A stretch of 64,000 bases of DNA from Streptomyces sp. NRRL F-5727 (GTDB lineage: Bacteria > Actinomycetota > Actinomycetes > Streptomycetales > Streptomycetaceae): contig NZ_JOGX01000017.1 of assembly GCF_000719555.1 (NCBI RefSeq), positions 40,597-104,596 on the forward strand, written 5' to 3'. Under the pieces are notes generated by a model. That model was not told where the DNA came from. It ran no database searches and saw nothing but the letters and a program-made list of their open reading frames with translations. Made by a program: the position numbers and the translations under genes. Below are positions 32,890 to 42,964 of this stretch, piece by piece; position 1 is the first letter of the stretch; each line of letters begins with the position of its first letter.

Positions 32890-33491
32890 CAAACTTCCGT
32901 CGTCTCTTCGTCCGCTGGTCCGTCCCTGTCGGGATCGAACGACGGAACGCCTTCCAGGGAGTCCGGCTCGACCGCGTCCGCCTCGGGGAGGAAGGGCGCG
33001 AGCTCCGGGAGCTCGTCCAGGCCGCGCAGGCCCATCCGCTCCAGGAAGTAGTTCGTCGTCCTGTACAGGATCGCACCTGTTTCGGGTTCCGCGCCCGCCT
33101 CCTCCACCAGACCCCGCTGGAGGAGCGTCCGCATCACGCCGTCGCAGTTGACCCCGCGGACGGCGGAGACCCGGGAGCGGCTGACCGGCTGGCGGTACGC
33201 GACCACCGCCAGGGTCTCCAGGGCGGCCTGGGTCAGCCGGGCCTGCTGGCCGTCCAGGACGAACGCCTCGACGGCGGCGGCGTGGGCGGGGCGGGTGTAG
33301 TAGCGCCAGCCGCCGGCGACCCGGCGCAGCTCGAAGCCGCGGCCGTCGGCGGTGTACTCGTCGGCCAGCTCGTGGAGGGCGTCGGCGACCTCGCGCGGGG
33401 TGCGGTCGAGGACCTTGGCGAGGTGGGCCTCGGTGGCGGGCTCGTCGACCACCATGAGGACGGCTTCGAGGGCGGGCTTGAGGTCGCTCAT
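32889..33491 (-). CDS. scpB: SMC-ScpAB complex subunit ScpB
   Basis: A 200-aa condensin accessory protein with two winged-helix domains. The N-terminus is LKPALEAVLMVVDEPATEAHLAKVL. The conserved region ALETLAVVAYRQPVSRSRVSAVRGVNCDGVMRTLLQRGLVEE identifies ScpB, and TGAILYRTTNYFLERMGLRGLDELPELAPFLPE completes the second domain. ScpB dimers bind ScpA and regulate SMC in chromosome compaction. Its ATG overlaps the scpA stop (ATGA, 33488-33491). The C-terminus is acidic. Confidence 0.96.
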   Translation of the reverse strand: MSDLKPALEAVLMVVDEPATEAHLAKVLDRTPREVADALHELADEYTADGRGFELRRVAGGWRYYTRPAHAAAVEAFVLDGQQARLTQAALETLAVVAYRQPVSRSRVSAVRGVNCDGVMRTLLQRGLVEEAGAEPETGAILYRTTNYFLERMGLRGLDELPELAPFLPEADAVEPDSLEGVPSFDPDRDGPADEETTEV

Positions 33492-34510
33492 GCGGGCTCC
33501 GGTGCTTCCTGGTCGAACTCTGCCGTGACACGGGTCTCGCCGTCCCCGCCGGTCCAGGAGACGGTGAGGTCGCCGAGCGGGTCCTGCTGGTCGAGGGCGA
33601 CGGCCTTCTCCCGGTACAGCTCCAGGAGGGCGAGGAAGCGGGCGACGACGGTGAGGGTGTCCGCGGCGTCCTCGACCAGCTCCCGGAAGTGCGCGGTGCC
33701 GCGCTCGCGCAGCAGGGCGGCGACGAGGCGGGCCTGTTCCTGGACGCTGACCAGCGGGGCGTGGATGTGGTCCACGTACACCTGCGGCGCGGCCTTCGGC
33801 TGCAGGGCCTTCACGGCGAGCTTCGCGAAGCCCTCGGCGCCGATCGAGATGACGACCTCGGGCAGCAGCTCGGCGTGGTGCGGCTCCAGGCCGACGGTCC
33901 GGGGGTGGCGCCGGCCCTCCGACTCCCAGCGCTCGGCGAAGATCTCGGCGATCCGCTTGTACGCGCGGTACTGGAGGAGGCGGGCGAAGAGCAGGTCGCG
34001 CGCCTCCAGGAGGGCGAGGTCGGCCTCGTCCTCCACCTCGGCGGCGGGCAGCAGCCGGGCGGCCTTGAGGTCGAGCAGGGTGGCGGCGACGACCAGGAAC
34101 TCGGTCGTCTGGTCGAGGTCCCCGTCCGGCCCGAGGTTCCGGAGGTGGGCCATGAACTCGTCGGTGACCTGCGAGAGCGCGACCTCGGTGACGTCCAGCT
34201 TGTGCTTGGTGATCAGCTGCAGCAGCAGGTCGAACGGCCCCTCGAAATTGGCCAGCCGCACGGTGAAGCGCCCGTCCCCGTCCCCGGGACCCGCCCCGGG
34301 CCCGCCCTCGGCCTCGGCGTCCGGGGCGGGTGCGGCCTCGGGAGCGGGGACCGGGTCGGGCGGGAGGGCGGGGGCCTCCGGCGTGGGCACGGGGCCGGTG
34401 GCGGGTCCCGTGGGCGGTGCGGTCCCGTCGCCGTCGGTCGGCAGCCCGCCGCCCCGTCCCAGCGCGCGGCGGCGCGGCGGGCGGGACGTTTCGTCAGCGT
34501 GCGGGTGCAT
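33488..34510 (-). CDS. scpA: SMC-ScpAB complex subunit ScpA
   Basis: A 340-aa kleisin. A Pro/Ala/Asp-rich extension of about 80 residues precedes the conserved start of the family, FTVRLANFEGPFDLLLQLITKHKLDVTEVALSQVTDEF. The C-terminal winged helix is VTVVARFLALLELYREKAVALDQQDPLGDLTVSW. It bridges SMC heads with ScpB. The start at 34510 has only a weak GGAA site, and an internal start nearer RFTVRL is possible. The extension is typical of streptomycetes. Confidence 0.95.
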   Translation of the reverse strand: MHPHADETSRPPRRRALGRGGGLPTDGDGTAPPTGPATGPVPTPEAPALPPDPVPAPEAAPAPDAEAEGGPGAGPGDGDGRFTVRLANFEGPFDLLLQLITKHKLDVTEVALSQVTDEFMAHLRNLGPDGDLDQTTEFLVVAATLLDLKAARLLPAAEVEDEADLALLEARDLLFARLLQYRAYKRIAEIFAERWESEGRRHPRTVGLEPHHAELLPEVVISIGAEGFAKLAVKALQPKAAPQVYVDHIHAPLVSVQEQARLVAALLRERGTAHFRELVEDAADTLTVVARFLALLELYREKAVALDQQDPLGDLTVSWTGGDGETRVTAEFDQEAPEPA

Positions 34511-34558
34511 CGGGGGCGGTTCCAGGGGTGCGGGGGCGGGGCCGCCCGCAGGCTACCG

Positions 34559-35080
34559 TCAGCGGCCGCGCAGGCGGCGGACGAGGATGCTCGCGTCGCC
34601 GCGGGACTCCAGGTCGGCCAGGACCACGGCGACCGCCTCGCGGACGATCCGGCCGCGGTCGACGGCGAGGCCGTGCTCGCCGCGCAGCACGAGCCGCGCG
34701 TGCTCCAGGTCCATCAGCTCCTCGGCGGAGACGTAGACCGTGATCTTCTCGTCGTGGCGCTCCCGCCCGCTGGGACGCCGGTTGGTGGTCCGGCCCCGGC
34801 GCCGCGCGGGGGCGGCCGCCTGCGCGGCCGGCTTCGCCCCGGCGGGCTGCTGCTGCGCGGAGACCGCCTCGGTCTCCCGGGTGCGCGGCTCGGCCGCCTC
34901 CGCACCGGCCGCCGCGTGCTCGGCGGAGCCGGCGGCGGCACCGCTGTCCGCTCCGGCGGCCGTGTCGCTCTCACCCGCCGGAGCGGGAACGGTTCGGCGG
35001 GGCGAGGACGACTGCAGCGCCATCCCCCCGGTCGTACGGAAGAGTTCGTCGGCTCCGGGCAGACTCACTCGGCGTGACAC
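34559..35080 (-). CDS. ParA-linked protein with ribbon-helix-helix-like C-terminus
   Basis: A 173-aa protein. After a long Ala/Gly/Pro-rich, presumably disordered N-terminal half and a basic stretch (ARRRGRTTNRRPSGRERHDEK), the C-terminus reads KITVYVSAEELMDLEHARLVLRGEHGLAVDRGRIVREAVAVVLADLESRG. This strand-helix-helix pattern with basic flanks resembles RHH DNA-binding segments of small partition proteins. The GTG start overlaps the parA stop by 16 bp. It may be the DNA-binding partner of this ParA, in place of a ParB. That role is inference. Confidence 0.6.
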   Translation of the reverse strand: MSRRVSLPGADELFRTTGGMALQSSSPRRTVPAPAGESDTAAGADSGAAAGSAEHAAAGAEAAEPRTRETEAVSAQQQPAGAKPAAQAAAPARRRGRTTNRRPSGRERHDEKITVYVSAEELMDLEHARLVLRGEHGLAVDRGRIVREAVAVVLADLESRGDASILVRRLRGR

Positions 35081-36198
35081 CGGGCGAGCACCTCCCTGGC
35101 GAGCTGGCGGTAGGCGGCGGCACCCACGGAGTTGGAGGCGTACGTGGTGATGGGCTCGCCGGCGACCGTGGTCTCCGGGAAGCGCACCGTCCGGCCGATC
35201 ACCGTGTGGTAGACGTGGTCGTCGAACGCCTCGACGACGCGCGCGAGCACCTCACGGGAGTGCACGGTCCGGGAGTCGTACATGGTGGCGAGGATGCCGT
35301 CGAGCTCCAGCTCGGGGTTGAGCCGCTCCTGGACCTTCTCGATGGTCTCGGTCAGCAGGGCGACACCGCGCAGCGCGAAGAACTCGCACTCCAGCGGCAC
35401 GATGACCTTGTGAGCCGCCGTCAGGGCGTTCACGGTCAGCAGGCCGAGCGAGGGCTGACAGTCGATCACGATGTAGTCGTAGTCGTTCATCAGCGGCTTG
35501 AGGGCGCGCTGGAGCGTCGACTCGCGCGCGACCTCGGAGACCAGCTGGACCTCGGCGGCGGAGAGGTCGATGTTGCTCGGCAGCAGGTCCATGTTGGGGA
35601 CCGCCGTCTTGAGCAGCACCTCGTCCGCCGACATGCCCCGCTCCATGAGCAGGTTGTAGACGGTGAGGTCGAGCTCCATCGGGTTCACGCCGAGGCCGAC
35701 CGACAGGGCGCCCTGCGGGTCGAAGTCGACGAGCAGCACCCGCCGTCCGTACTCGGCGAGCGCGGCACCCAGGTTGATGGTCGACGTGGTCTTGCCGACG
35801 CCGCCCTTCTGGTTGCACATCGCGATGATCTTGGCGGGTCCGTGGTCGGTCAGCGGGCCCGGGATCGGGAAGTACGGCAGCGGCCGTCCGGTCGGGCCGA
35901 TCCGCTCGCGGCGCTGGCGGGCAGCGTCGGGGGCGAGGGTGGCCGCGTACTCGGGGTCGGGCTCGTACTCGGCGTCGGGGTCGTAGAAGTGCCCCTCGGG
36001 CAGCTCGTCGTAGGCGGCGAAGTGGGTGGACTCTCGGCCCATCTCGTTGCCGGCCGTGGCGTTCACGTGTAGGCCGTCCATCGTCTTCAGCGTGTGGGTT
36101 GTCGTCATGGGCTGGTGCGTCGCGAAGGTCCGCACCGCGACGGAGCCGACCGGGGCACCTGGCGCACCGCTCCCGGGAGTAAATGTCGACTCATTCAC
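35065..36198 (-). CDS. ParA/Soj-family ATPase of the scpAB operon
   Basis: A 377-aa Walker-type ATPase. A deviant Walker A (CNQKGGVGKTTSTINLGAALAEYG) identifies ParA/MinD proteins. Walker A' is VDFDPQGALSVGLGVNP, and IVIDCQPSLGLLTVNAL is the Walker B region. An unusual 100-residue N-terminal extension with many acidic residues (YDPDAEYEPDPEY) precedes it. No ParB gene is adjacent; this is distinct from the oriC parAB and is co-transcribed with scpAB. The GTG at 36198 is selected for its perfect AAGGAGGT, 10 nt upstream. It probably helps chromosome organisation. Confidence 0.92.
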   Translation of the reverse strand: MNESTFTPGSGAPGAPVGSVAVRTFATHQPMTTTHTLKTMDGLHVNATAGNEMGRESTHFAAYDELPEGHFYDPDAEYEPDPEYAATLAPDAARQRRERIGPTGRPLPYFPIPGPLTDHGPAKIIAMCNQKGGVGKTTSTINLGAALAEYGRRVLLVDFDPQGALSVGLGVNPMELDLTVYNLLMERGMSADEVLLKTAVPNMDLLPSNIDLSAAEVQLVSEVARESTLQRALKPLMNDYDYIVIDCQPSLGLLTVNALTAAHKVIVPLECEFFALRGVALLTETIEKVQERLNPELELDGILATMYDSRTVHSREVLARVVEAFDDHVYHTVIGRTVRFPETTVAGEPITTYASNSVGAAAYRQLAREVLARCHAE

Positions 36199-36561
36199 AA
36201 GTCGTCTTACCTCCTTGGATGTGACCAGGAACATTTATCGATAGGTCAGCGTGGCACCATGCCGACGGTTGGCGACTCTATGGCGTGTCACCGGTCCGCA
36301 GCAACACAATCGCCCGGACCCGGCCCGTTGTGTCGGCAACCGAACACGCCGCTGTCAAGGGTGCGCAGCCACGCATCCACACGTTTCAGGGGTGTGCGAA
36401 ACGGTTAAAGGGTTACGTTCGAGGCGAGTTGACCGAACGTTTTGGCGTGGCCGGAGACACAGCCGGCCGGACCTTGTCGAACAAGGTCCGGCCGGGTGCG
36501 TGACATTGACGGCGGGCGTTGACGGGGGCCGCCGCCGAGGCCGTCGCCGGGTGGCTGCGGA
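36199..36561. other. Intergenic region between parA and ald
   Basis: This 363-bp noncoding stretch contains the AAGGAGGT site and presumed promoter of the parA operon (AT-rich TTTATCGATAGG at 36234-36245) and, at its far end, the ald terminator hairpin. No gene or tRNA was recognised. Confidence 0.4.
36463..36495. terminator. Hairpin terminator downstream of ald
   Basis: CCGGCCGGACCTTGT (36463-36477) pairs with ACAAGGTCCGGCCGG (36481-36495), a 15-bp stem with a CGA loop, 66 bp beyond the ald stop on the minus strand. Confidence 0.8.
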
Positions 36562-37677
36562 TCAGCCGATGAGGGTGCTCAGCTCGACGTGCTCGTAGCC
36601 GTGCGCCTCGGCGACCTCCTTGTAAACCACCTTGCCGTCATGGGTGTTGAGGCCCAGGCCGAGCGCGGCGTCGCGGCGGAGCGCCTCGACCCAGCCGTTG
36701 TTCGCCAGCGACACGATGTAGGGCAGCGTGGCGTTGGTGAGGGCGTAGGTGGAGGTGTTCGGGACCGCGCCGGGCATGTTGGCGACGCAGTAGAAGACCG
36801 AGTCGTGGACCTGGAAGGTCGGCTCGGCGTGGGTGGTCGGGTGCGAGTCCTCGAAGCAGCCGCCCTGGTCGATGGCGATGTCGACAAGGACACTTCCGGG
36901 CTTCATCTTGGCGACGAGCTCGTTGGTGACCAGCTTCGGGGCCTTGGCGCCCGGGATGAGGACGGCGCCGATGACGAGGTCGGCCTCGACGACGGCCTTC
37001 TCCAGCTCGAAGGCGTTGGAGACGACGGTCTGCACCTTGGTGCCGAAGATCTTGTCGGCCTCGCGGAGCTTGTTGATGTCACGGTCGAGCAGGGTCACGT
37101 GGAAGCCCATGCCGACGGCGATCTGCACGGCGTTCCAGCCGGAGACGCCACCGCCGATGACGACGGCCTTGCCGGCGTGGGTGCCGGGGACGCCGCCGGG
37201 GAGGACGCCGCGGCCGCCGGCCGAGCGCATCAGGTGGTAGGCGCCGACCTGCGGGGCCAGCCGGCCCGCGACCTCGGACATCGGGGCGAGCAGCGGGAGC
37301 GCGCGGTTCGCGGTCTCGACCGTCTCGTACGCGATGGCGGTGGTGCCGGACTCCAGGAGGGCGTCCGTGCACTCCTTCGAGGCGGCGAGGTGCAGGTAGG
37401 TGAAGAGCGTCTGGTCCTTGCGGAGGCGGTGGTACTCCTCCGCGATCGGCTCCTTGACCTTGAGGAGCAGGTCGGCGGTGGCCCAGACCTCGTCGGCGGT
37501 GGCGAGGATCTCGGCGCCCGCGGCGACGTACTCCTCGTCCGTGATCGAGGAGCCGACGCCGGCGTTCTGCTCGATGAAGACCTGGTGGCCGTTGCGGACG
37601 AGCTCGTGGACACCCGCGGGGGTGATGGCCACGCGGAACTCGTTGTTCTTGACCTCGCGGGGGATGCCGACCTTCAT
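36562..37677 (-). CDS. ald: Alanine dehydrogenase
   Basis: A 371-aa NAD-dependent enzyme that interconverts L-alanine and pyruvate plus ammonia. It starts with the hallmark [31 protein letters not shown] (first part shown). It contains [10 protein letters not shown] with the substrate Lys, [10 protein letters not shown] with the catalytic His, and Rossmann motif [19 protein letters not shown]. Asp in [12 protein letters not shown] closes the active site. The length is standard. Upstream, TGCACTGCG occurs twice 22 bp apart, a plausible operator for an Lrp/AsnC-type regulator. AAGGA lies before the ATG. Confidence 0.97.
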   Translation of the reverse strand: MKVGIPREVKNNEFRVAITPAGVHELVRNGHQVFIEQNAGVGSSITDEEYVAAGAEILATADEVWATADLLLKVKEPIAEEYHRLRKDQTLFTYLHLAASKECTDALLESGTTAIAYETVETANRALPLLAPMSEVAGRLAPQVGAYHLMRSAGGRGVLPGGVPGTHAGKAVVIGGGVSGWNAVQIAVGMGFHVTLLDRDINKLREADKIFGTKVQTVVSNAFELEKAVVEADLVIGAVLIPGAKAPKLVTNELVAKMKPGSVLVDIAIDQGGCFEDSHPTTHAEPTFQVHDSVFYCVANMPGAVPNTSTYALTNATLPYIVSLANNGWVEALRRDAALGLGLNTHDGKVVYKEVAEAHGYEHVELSTLIG

Positions 37678-37713
37678 CGTCGATCACGGTCCTTGAATCA
37701 GGGGGATAACTGG

Positions 37714-37744
37714 TGCACTGCGATACATACCCGGATGCACTGCG
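37714..37744. promoter_or_regulatory. Phased direct repeats upstream of ald
   Basis: TGCACTGCG occurs at 37714-37722 and 37736-37744, 22 bp apart (two turns) on one DNA face, 37-67 bp before the ald start. A -10-like TTATCC lies just downstream on the minus strand. This is a candidate regulator site; the cognate protein is not known. Confidence 0.45.
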
Positions 37745-37823
37745 GCGCACCGGGGCAGACCACGTTCGAACGCGGCGGAACCAGTCTAATGAAGGAGTTC
37801 CCGCTGTCTAGCCTTTCAAAGTA

Positions 37824-39809
37824 CTAATCTTCAGCAGACCCACTGCGGATTTCGTAGGCAGAGCCTTCCGTTTCCAGCAGACGGTCCGCCGCCGCCCGGT
37901 GCAGCCGCGCGGCGGCGGGGTCGCCGAGCCGGTCGAGGGTGTCGGCGAGCCGCAGCTGGAGCGCCGCCTGGAGCCGGGTGTCCCGGGCGCGGCGGGCCCA
38001 CTCGACCGCCTCCTCGCAGGTCCGCAGGCTCTCCTCGGGGCGCCCGGCGTACTCCTGCACCCGGGCCGCCTCGCTCAACGCCCGCGCGTGGCCCGGGAGA
38101 TCGCCGAGCCTGCGGTATCCGGCCGCGGCCGCCCGCCAGTGCCGCAGCGCCTCCCCGTACCGCCCGGCATAGGTCTGCACGGCCCCGAGGCGGGCGTACA
38201 GCCGCGCCTGGTCGGCCCGCTCGTCGTGGGCGAGGCGCTGGGCGAGGGCGCGGCCGTACCAGTCGCCGGCCCGCTGCCAGTCGCCGAGCTCCTGGTAGCT
38301 GCCACCTACGGATTCCATTGCGCGACCGGTGGCGTACGGATCATTTGCCTGCCTTCCCGCCTCCCATGCCGACCGATATCGCAGCAGAGCGTCCTTCGTA
38401 CGGCCGGTCCTGGCATCGAGGTCGCCGAGGTTCAGCAGGGCCGCGGCGCGCTCGCGGTGCAGCCCGCGCCGCTCGGCGACGTCGAGGACGAGCCGGTGCA
38501 GCCCGTAGAGGTCGGGCGCCGCGGCCTCGGCGCCGCCGTGCGCGGTGAGCGCCCGGACCAGGGAGGCGATGAGCCGGCGGGCGAGGGTGTCCAGCTCCCC
38601 GTCGGCGACGGCCATCCGGGCGCAGGCGAGCAGCGCCGGGCGGCGGGAGGCGAGCCACCGGGCGGCGTCCTCGGCGGTGGGGAAGCGCAGGGCGCGCGGC
38701 AGTCCGGCGAGCTTGCGCCGGGCCGGGGAGCCCTCGGGTTCGGTGACCGCACGGCAGGACTGGAGGAGCCGTACGGTCCGCTCCAGCATCCGGGCCCGGG
38801 CGAGCTGCACCTCGGCGGGCCGGTCGCGCTCCTCCAGCTGGGCGCGGAGCAGGGGGACGAGATGCCCGGGGGCCTCGTACTCCCCGTCGGCGGCCTCGGC
38901 GACCAGGCCCAGGCGGGCGAAGTCGGCGAGGGTGGTCGCCGCCGCCTGGACCGAGCAGCCGGCCAGGGCGGAGGCGGTGTGGGCGTCGGCCCGGCCGAGC
39001 GGGGCGAGCGCCAGGTAGCGCAGTATCCGGGCGGCCGGCTGCGGCAGCGCCTGATGGGCGAGGAGGAAGGTGCGGGTGAGGGGGTCGCCGCTCAGGCCGC
39101 GGAGCCGCTTGGCGAGGTCGGCGACGGAGGTCTCGGGCCGGCCGGCCAGCCAGCCGCCGGCGAGCACCACCGCGCCGGGCAGTCCGCCGCACTCCTCGAC
39201 CAGCGCCTCGGCGGCCTGCGGGTCGACGGTGATGCGGACCGAGCCGGTGGCGGCGGTCAGCAGCTCGATGGCCGACTTCGGGTCGAGCCCGCCGAGGGTG
39301 CAGGGCCGCACGTCCGGGATGCCGGTGAGCGGCCCCCGCGCCACGGCGACGACGAGGGCGTCGGGGTTGTCCGGGAGCAGCGGGTCGGCCTGTTCGGCGT
39401 CGACGGCGTCGTCGAGCAGCAGCACCGCCCGGCGGGTGCCGAGCGCGCCGCGGACCAGCTCGGTGAGCTCGTCCTCGGCGGCGCCGGGCGGTTCCTCGAC
39501 GCCGAGGTCCCGGAGGAGTTCGCGGGCGGCCCGGGCGGTGGGGACGGGCTCCCCGCCGGGCTCGCTGAGCCGGGCCCGGTAGACCCCGTCGGGGTAGCGG
39601 TCGGCGACGGAGGCGATCAGCTCCTCGGCGAGGGCGGTCCGGCCGGAGCCGGGCCGGCCGGCGACGAGGAGGACGCGTGCGCGGGGCTCCTTGCGGCCGG
39701 TGAGGGTGTCCAGACCGGTCCGCTCGATGTCGGCGCGGAGGGCCTTCAACTCCCGCTGCCGGCCGTAGAACTGCCGGCTGCCGGCCGCTGCCACCGCCTG
39801 ATCCGTCAC
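37824..39809 (-). CDS. NTPase-TPR protein (NB-ARC-like)
   Basis: A 661-aa protein without a recognisable effector domain. It starts SRQFYGRQRELKALRADIERTGLDTLTG, then a P-loop region VLLVAGRPGSGRTALAEELI with Arg in place of Lys. Walker B-like RRAVLLLDDAVDAEQADPLL follows, then a winged-helix-like middle. About five C-terminal TPR helical hairpins are seen (LLNLGDLDARTGRTKDALLRYRSAWEA; ARLGAVQTYAGRYGEALRHWRAAA). The architecture is that of STAND-type regulators such as the AfsR C-terminal part. GTG at 39809 is used, with GGGAG 9 nt upstream. Partners are unknown. It is conserved at this position next to pyrG and ald in my recollection of streptomycetes. Confidence 0.75.
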   Translation of the reverse strand: MTDQAVAAAGSRQFYGRQRELKALRADIERTGLDTLTGRKEPRARVLLVAGRPGSGRTALAEELIASVADRYPDGVYRARLSEPGGEPVPTARAARELLRDLGVEEPPGAAEDELTELVRGALGTRRAVLLLDDAVDAEQADPLLPDNPDALVVAVARGPLTGIPDVRPCTLGGLDPKSAIELLTAATGSVRITVDPQAAEALVEECGGLPGAVVLAGGWLAGRPETSVADLAKRLRGLSGDPLTRTFLLAHQALPQPAARILRYLALAPLGRADAHTASALAGCSVQAAATTLADFARLGLVAEAADGEYEAPGHLVPLLRAQLEERDRPAEVQLARARMLERTVRLLQSCRAVTEPEGSPARRKLAGLPRALRFPTAEDAARWLASRRPALLACARMAVADGELDTLARRLIASLVRALTAHGGAEAAAPDLYGLHRLVLDVAERRGLHRERAAALLNLGDLDARTGRTKDALLRYRSAWEAGRQANDPYATGRAMESVGGSYQELGDWQRAGDWYGRALAQRLAHDERADQARLYARLGAVQTYAGRYGEALRHWRAAAAGYRRLGDLPGHARALSEAARVQEYAGRPEESLRTCEEAVEWARRARDTRLQAALQLRLADTLDRLGDPAAARLHRAAADRLLETEGSAYEIRSGSAED

Positions 39810-40077
39810 GGGCCACGCTCCCGTCCACCTGCGCACGAGCCGATCCCCGCGGGGGACTCCGCACGGGCGTGTACGAGCGTAGTTCAGCCCCCCGCACGTC
39901 CCCGGCGGAGCGCGGCGGGCACGTCCCCCGATCGGATCAGCAGACAGTCACACCGCCTCTGCTGCGGGCGGCTGCGCGCCGGGACCCGGCTTCCGGGACG
40001 GCGCCCGTTCGCCGCCCCCAACGAAACGGCGCGGCGGGGGCACCGTCCGCGGCGGCCGGCGGCGCGGTGCTCGGGCG

Positions 40078-40704
40078 TTACCGCTCGAAGGGCCGGGCCG
40101 GCCAGGGGGCCTCGGCGGGGCGGAGGGCGTCCAGACCGTCACCGGCCCGCGCCGCGACCAGCGACAGCACGCCCACCACCAGGCAGTTGTTGTGCAGCTC
40201 GCCCGCGAGGACACCGCGCACCAGCTCGTCGAGCGGGACCCGCGCCACCTCCATGTCGGCCTCCTCCTCGGAGACCGCGTACCGCTCCCCCTCCGCCTCG
40301 GCGAGGTCGCGCGCCAGGAAGATCCGTACGGCCTCGTCGCAGCCGCCCGGGGTGGTGTACACGTCCGTCAGGACCCGCCACTCCCCCGCCTTGGCGTGCG
40401 CCTCCTCGTACAGCTCGCGCTGCGCGGCGTGCAGCGGGTTCTCGCCGGGCACGTCGAGGAGTCCGGCCGGGATCTCCCACAGCTTCTGCCGCACCGGGTG
40501 GCGGTACTGCCGCAGCACCAGCACCCGGTCCCGGTCGTCCACGGCCAGCACGGCCACGGAGCCCGGGTGGACCTGGTAGTCGCGGCGGACGACCGAGCCG
40601 TCCGGCATGACCACGTCGTCCGTGCGGACACTCGTCTTGTTGCCCTTGAAGGGGGTGGTGGAGGCGACGACCCGCCACTCCTCCGGGGTGTCCTGCACCT
40701 GCAT
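40078..40704 (-). CDS. Nudix hydrolase, ADP-ribose pyrophosphatase-like
   Basis: A 208-aa Nudix enzyme. The box GLLDVPGENPLHAAQRELYEEAHAKAGEW approximates GX5EX7REUXEEXGU, with RELYEEA intact. RQYRHPVRQKLWEIPAGLLD is the ADP-ribose pyrophosphatase-type lead-in, and YTTPGGCDEAVRIFLARDL the substrate-side loop. It likely cleaves ADP-ribose to AMP and ribose-5-phosphate, recycling a product of NAD turnover. GGGAGGA lies before the ATG. It is downstream of pyrG in the same direction, past a hairpin. Confidence 0.9.
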   Translation of the reverse strand: MQVQDTPEEWRVVASTTPFKGNKTSVRTDDVVMPDGSVVRRDYQVHPGSVAVLAVDDRDRVLVLRQYRHPVRQKLWEIPAGLLDVPGENPLHAAQRELYEEAHAKAGEWRVLTDVYTTPGGCDEAVRIFLARDLAEAEGERYAVSEEEADMEVARVPLDELVRGVLAGELHNNCLVVGVLSLVAARAGDGLDALRPAEAPWPARPFER

Positions 40705-40726
40705 CGGTAGTCCTCCCACATACGAA

Positions 40727-40768
40727 AGCCGGGGTACGCGTCCTCGTGCGAGAACCCGTACCCCGGCT
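40727..40768. terminator. Hairpin between pyrG and the Nudix gene
   Basis: AGCCGGGGTACG (40727-40738) pairs with CGTACCCCGGCT (40757-40768) around an 18-nt loop, just past the pyrG stop on the minus strand. It may terminate or attenuate read-through into the Nudix gene. Confidence 0.6.
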
Positions 40769-40784
40769 ACGTTAACGCGCCGTA

Positions 40785-42440
<1,656 letters not shown>

Positions 42441-42964
42441 GAGGGGGCTCCCGTGGTCGCGTTCTGGAGGTGCGAAGCGGCTGGTCCTCCGGAAGAATCG
42501 GGGGTGCCGTCGCTGCGGTTTCGGGGGTTTCGGCTGGCGCCGTTTCCCACCGGTCCACGGGGTACCAGGGTATCAGTGACAGCAGGAGACCGCTTCCGGC
42601 CACACGGTCGGCACACCGGCCGACCGGGTGGGAGGGGGCGCGGCACGGCCTTCCGGGCCCGTTTCCACGGGGCGGCGGGGGCATATCGAAAAGACCTGTT
42701 CACCCGTGTGGAGCAGCGCGTTACGCGGGTGATCACCACGGTGATTAGGGTGCGGACCATCCCGCCCGGCCTCGTCCCCGGGCGGCCGGCAAACGGCACC
42801 ACCCCCGCCCGTGGAACCGGACCGGGAGCCCGTGTCGCCTCCCCTCGACCCGCTGCCGGAGCCGGCCATCCCGCACACTGGCACCGCGGGCACCTCTCGC
42901 GACAAGCAACATCTGCTGCACGCGCCCCGAGGGGCGGACAGGCCGTTCGACTGGAGTGAACCAC
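42441..42964. other. Long divergent region between pyrG and the GH15 gene
   Basis: A 524-bp noncoding stretch. It contains a near-perfect operator-like inverted repeat TGATCACC-AC-GGTGATTA (42730-42747), whose right arm merges into a -10-like TAGGGT (42746-42751) for the plus-strand gene. That would give a leader of about 200 nt before the GH15 start. Long reading frames here are codon-phase shadows. No RNA gene was recognised. Confidence 0.45.
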
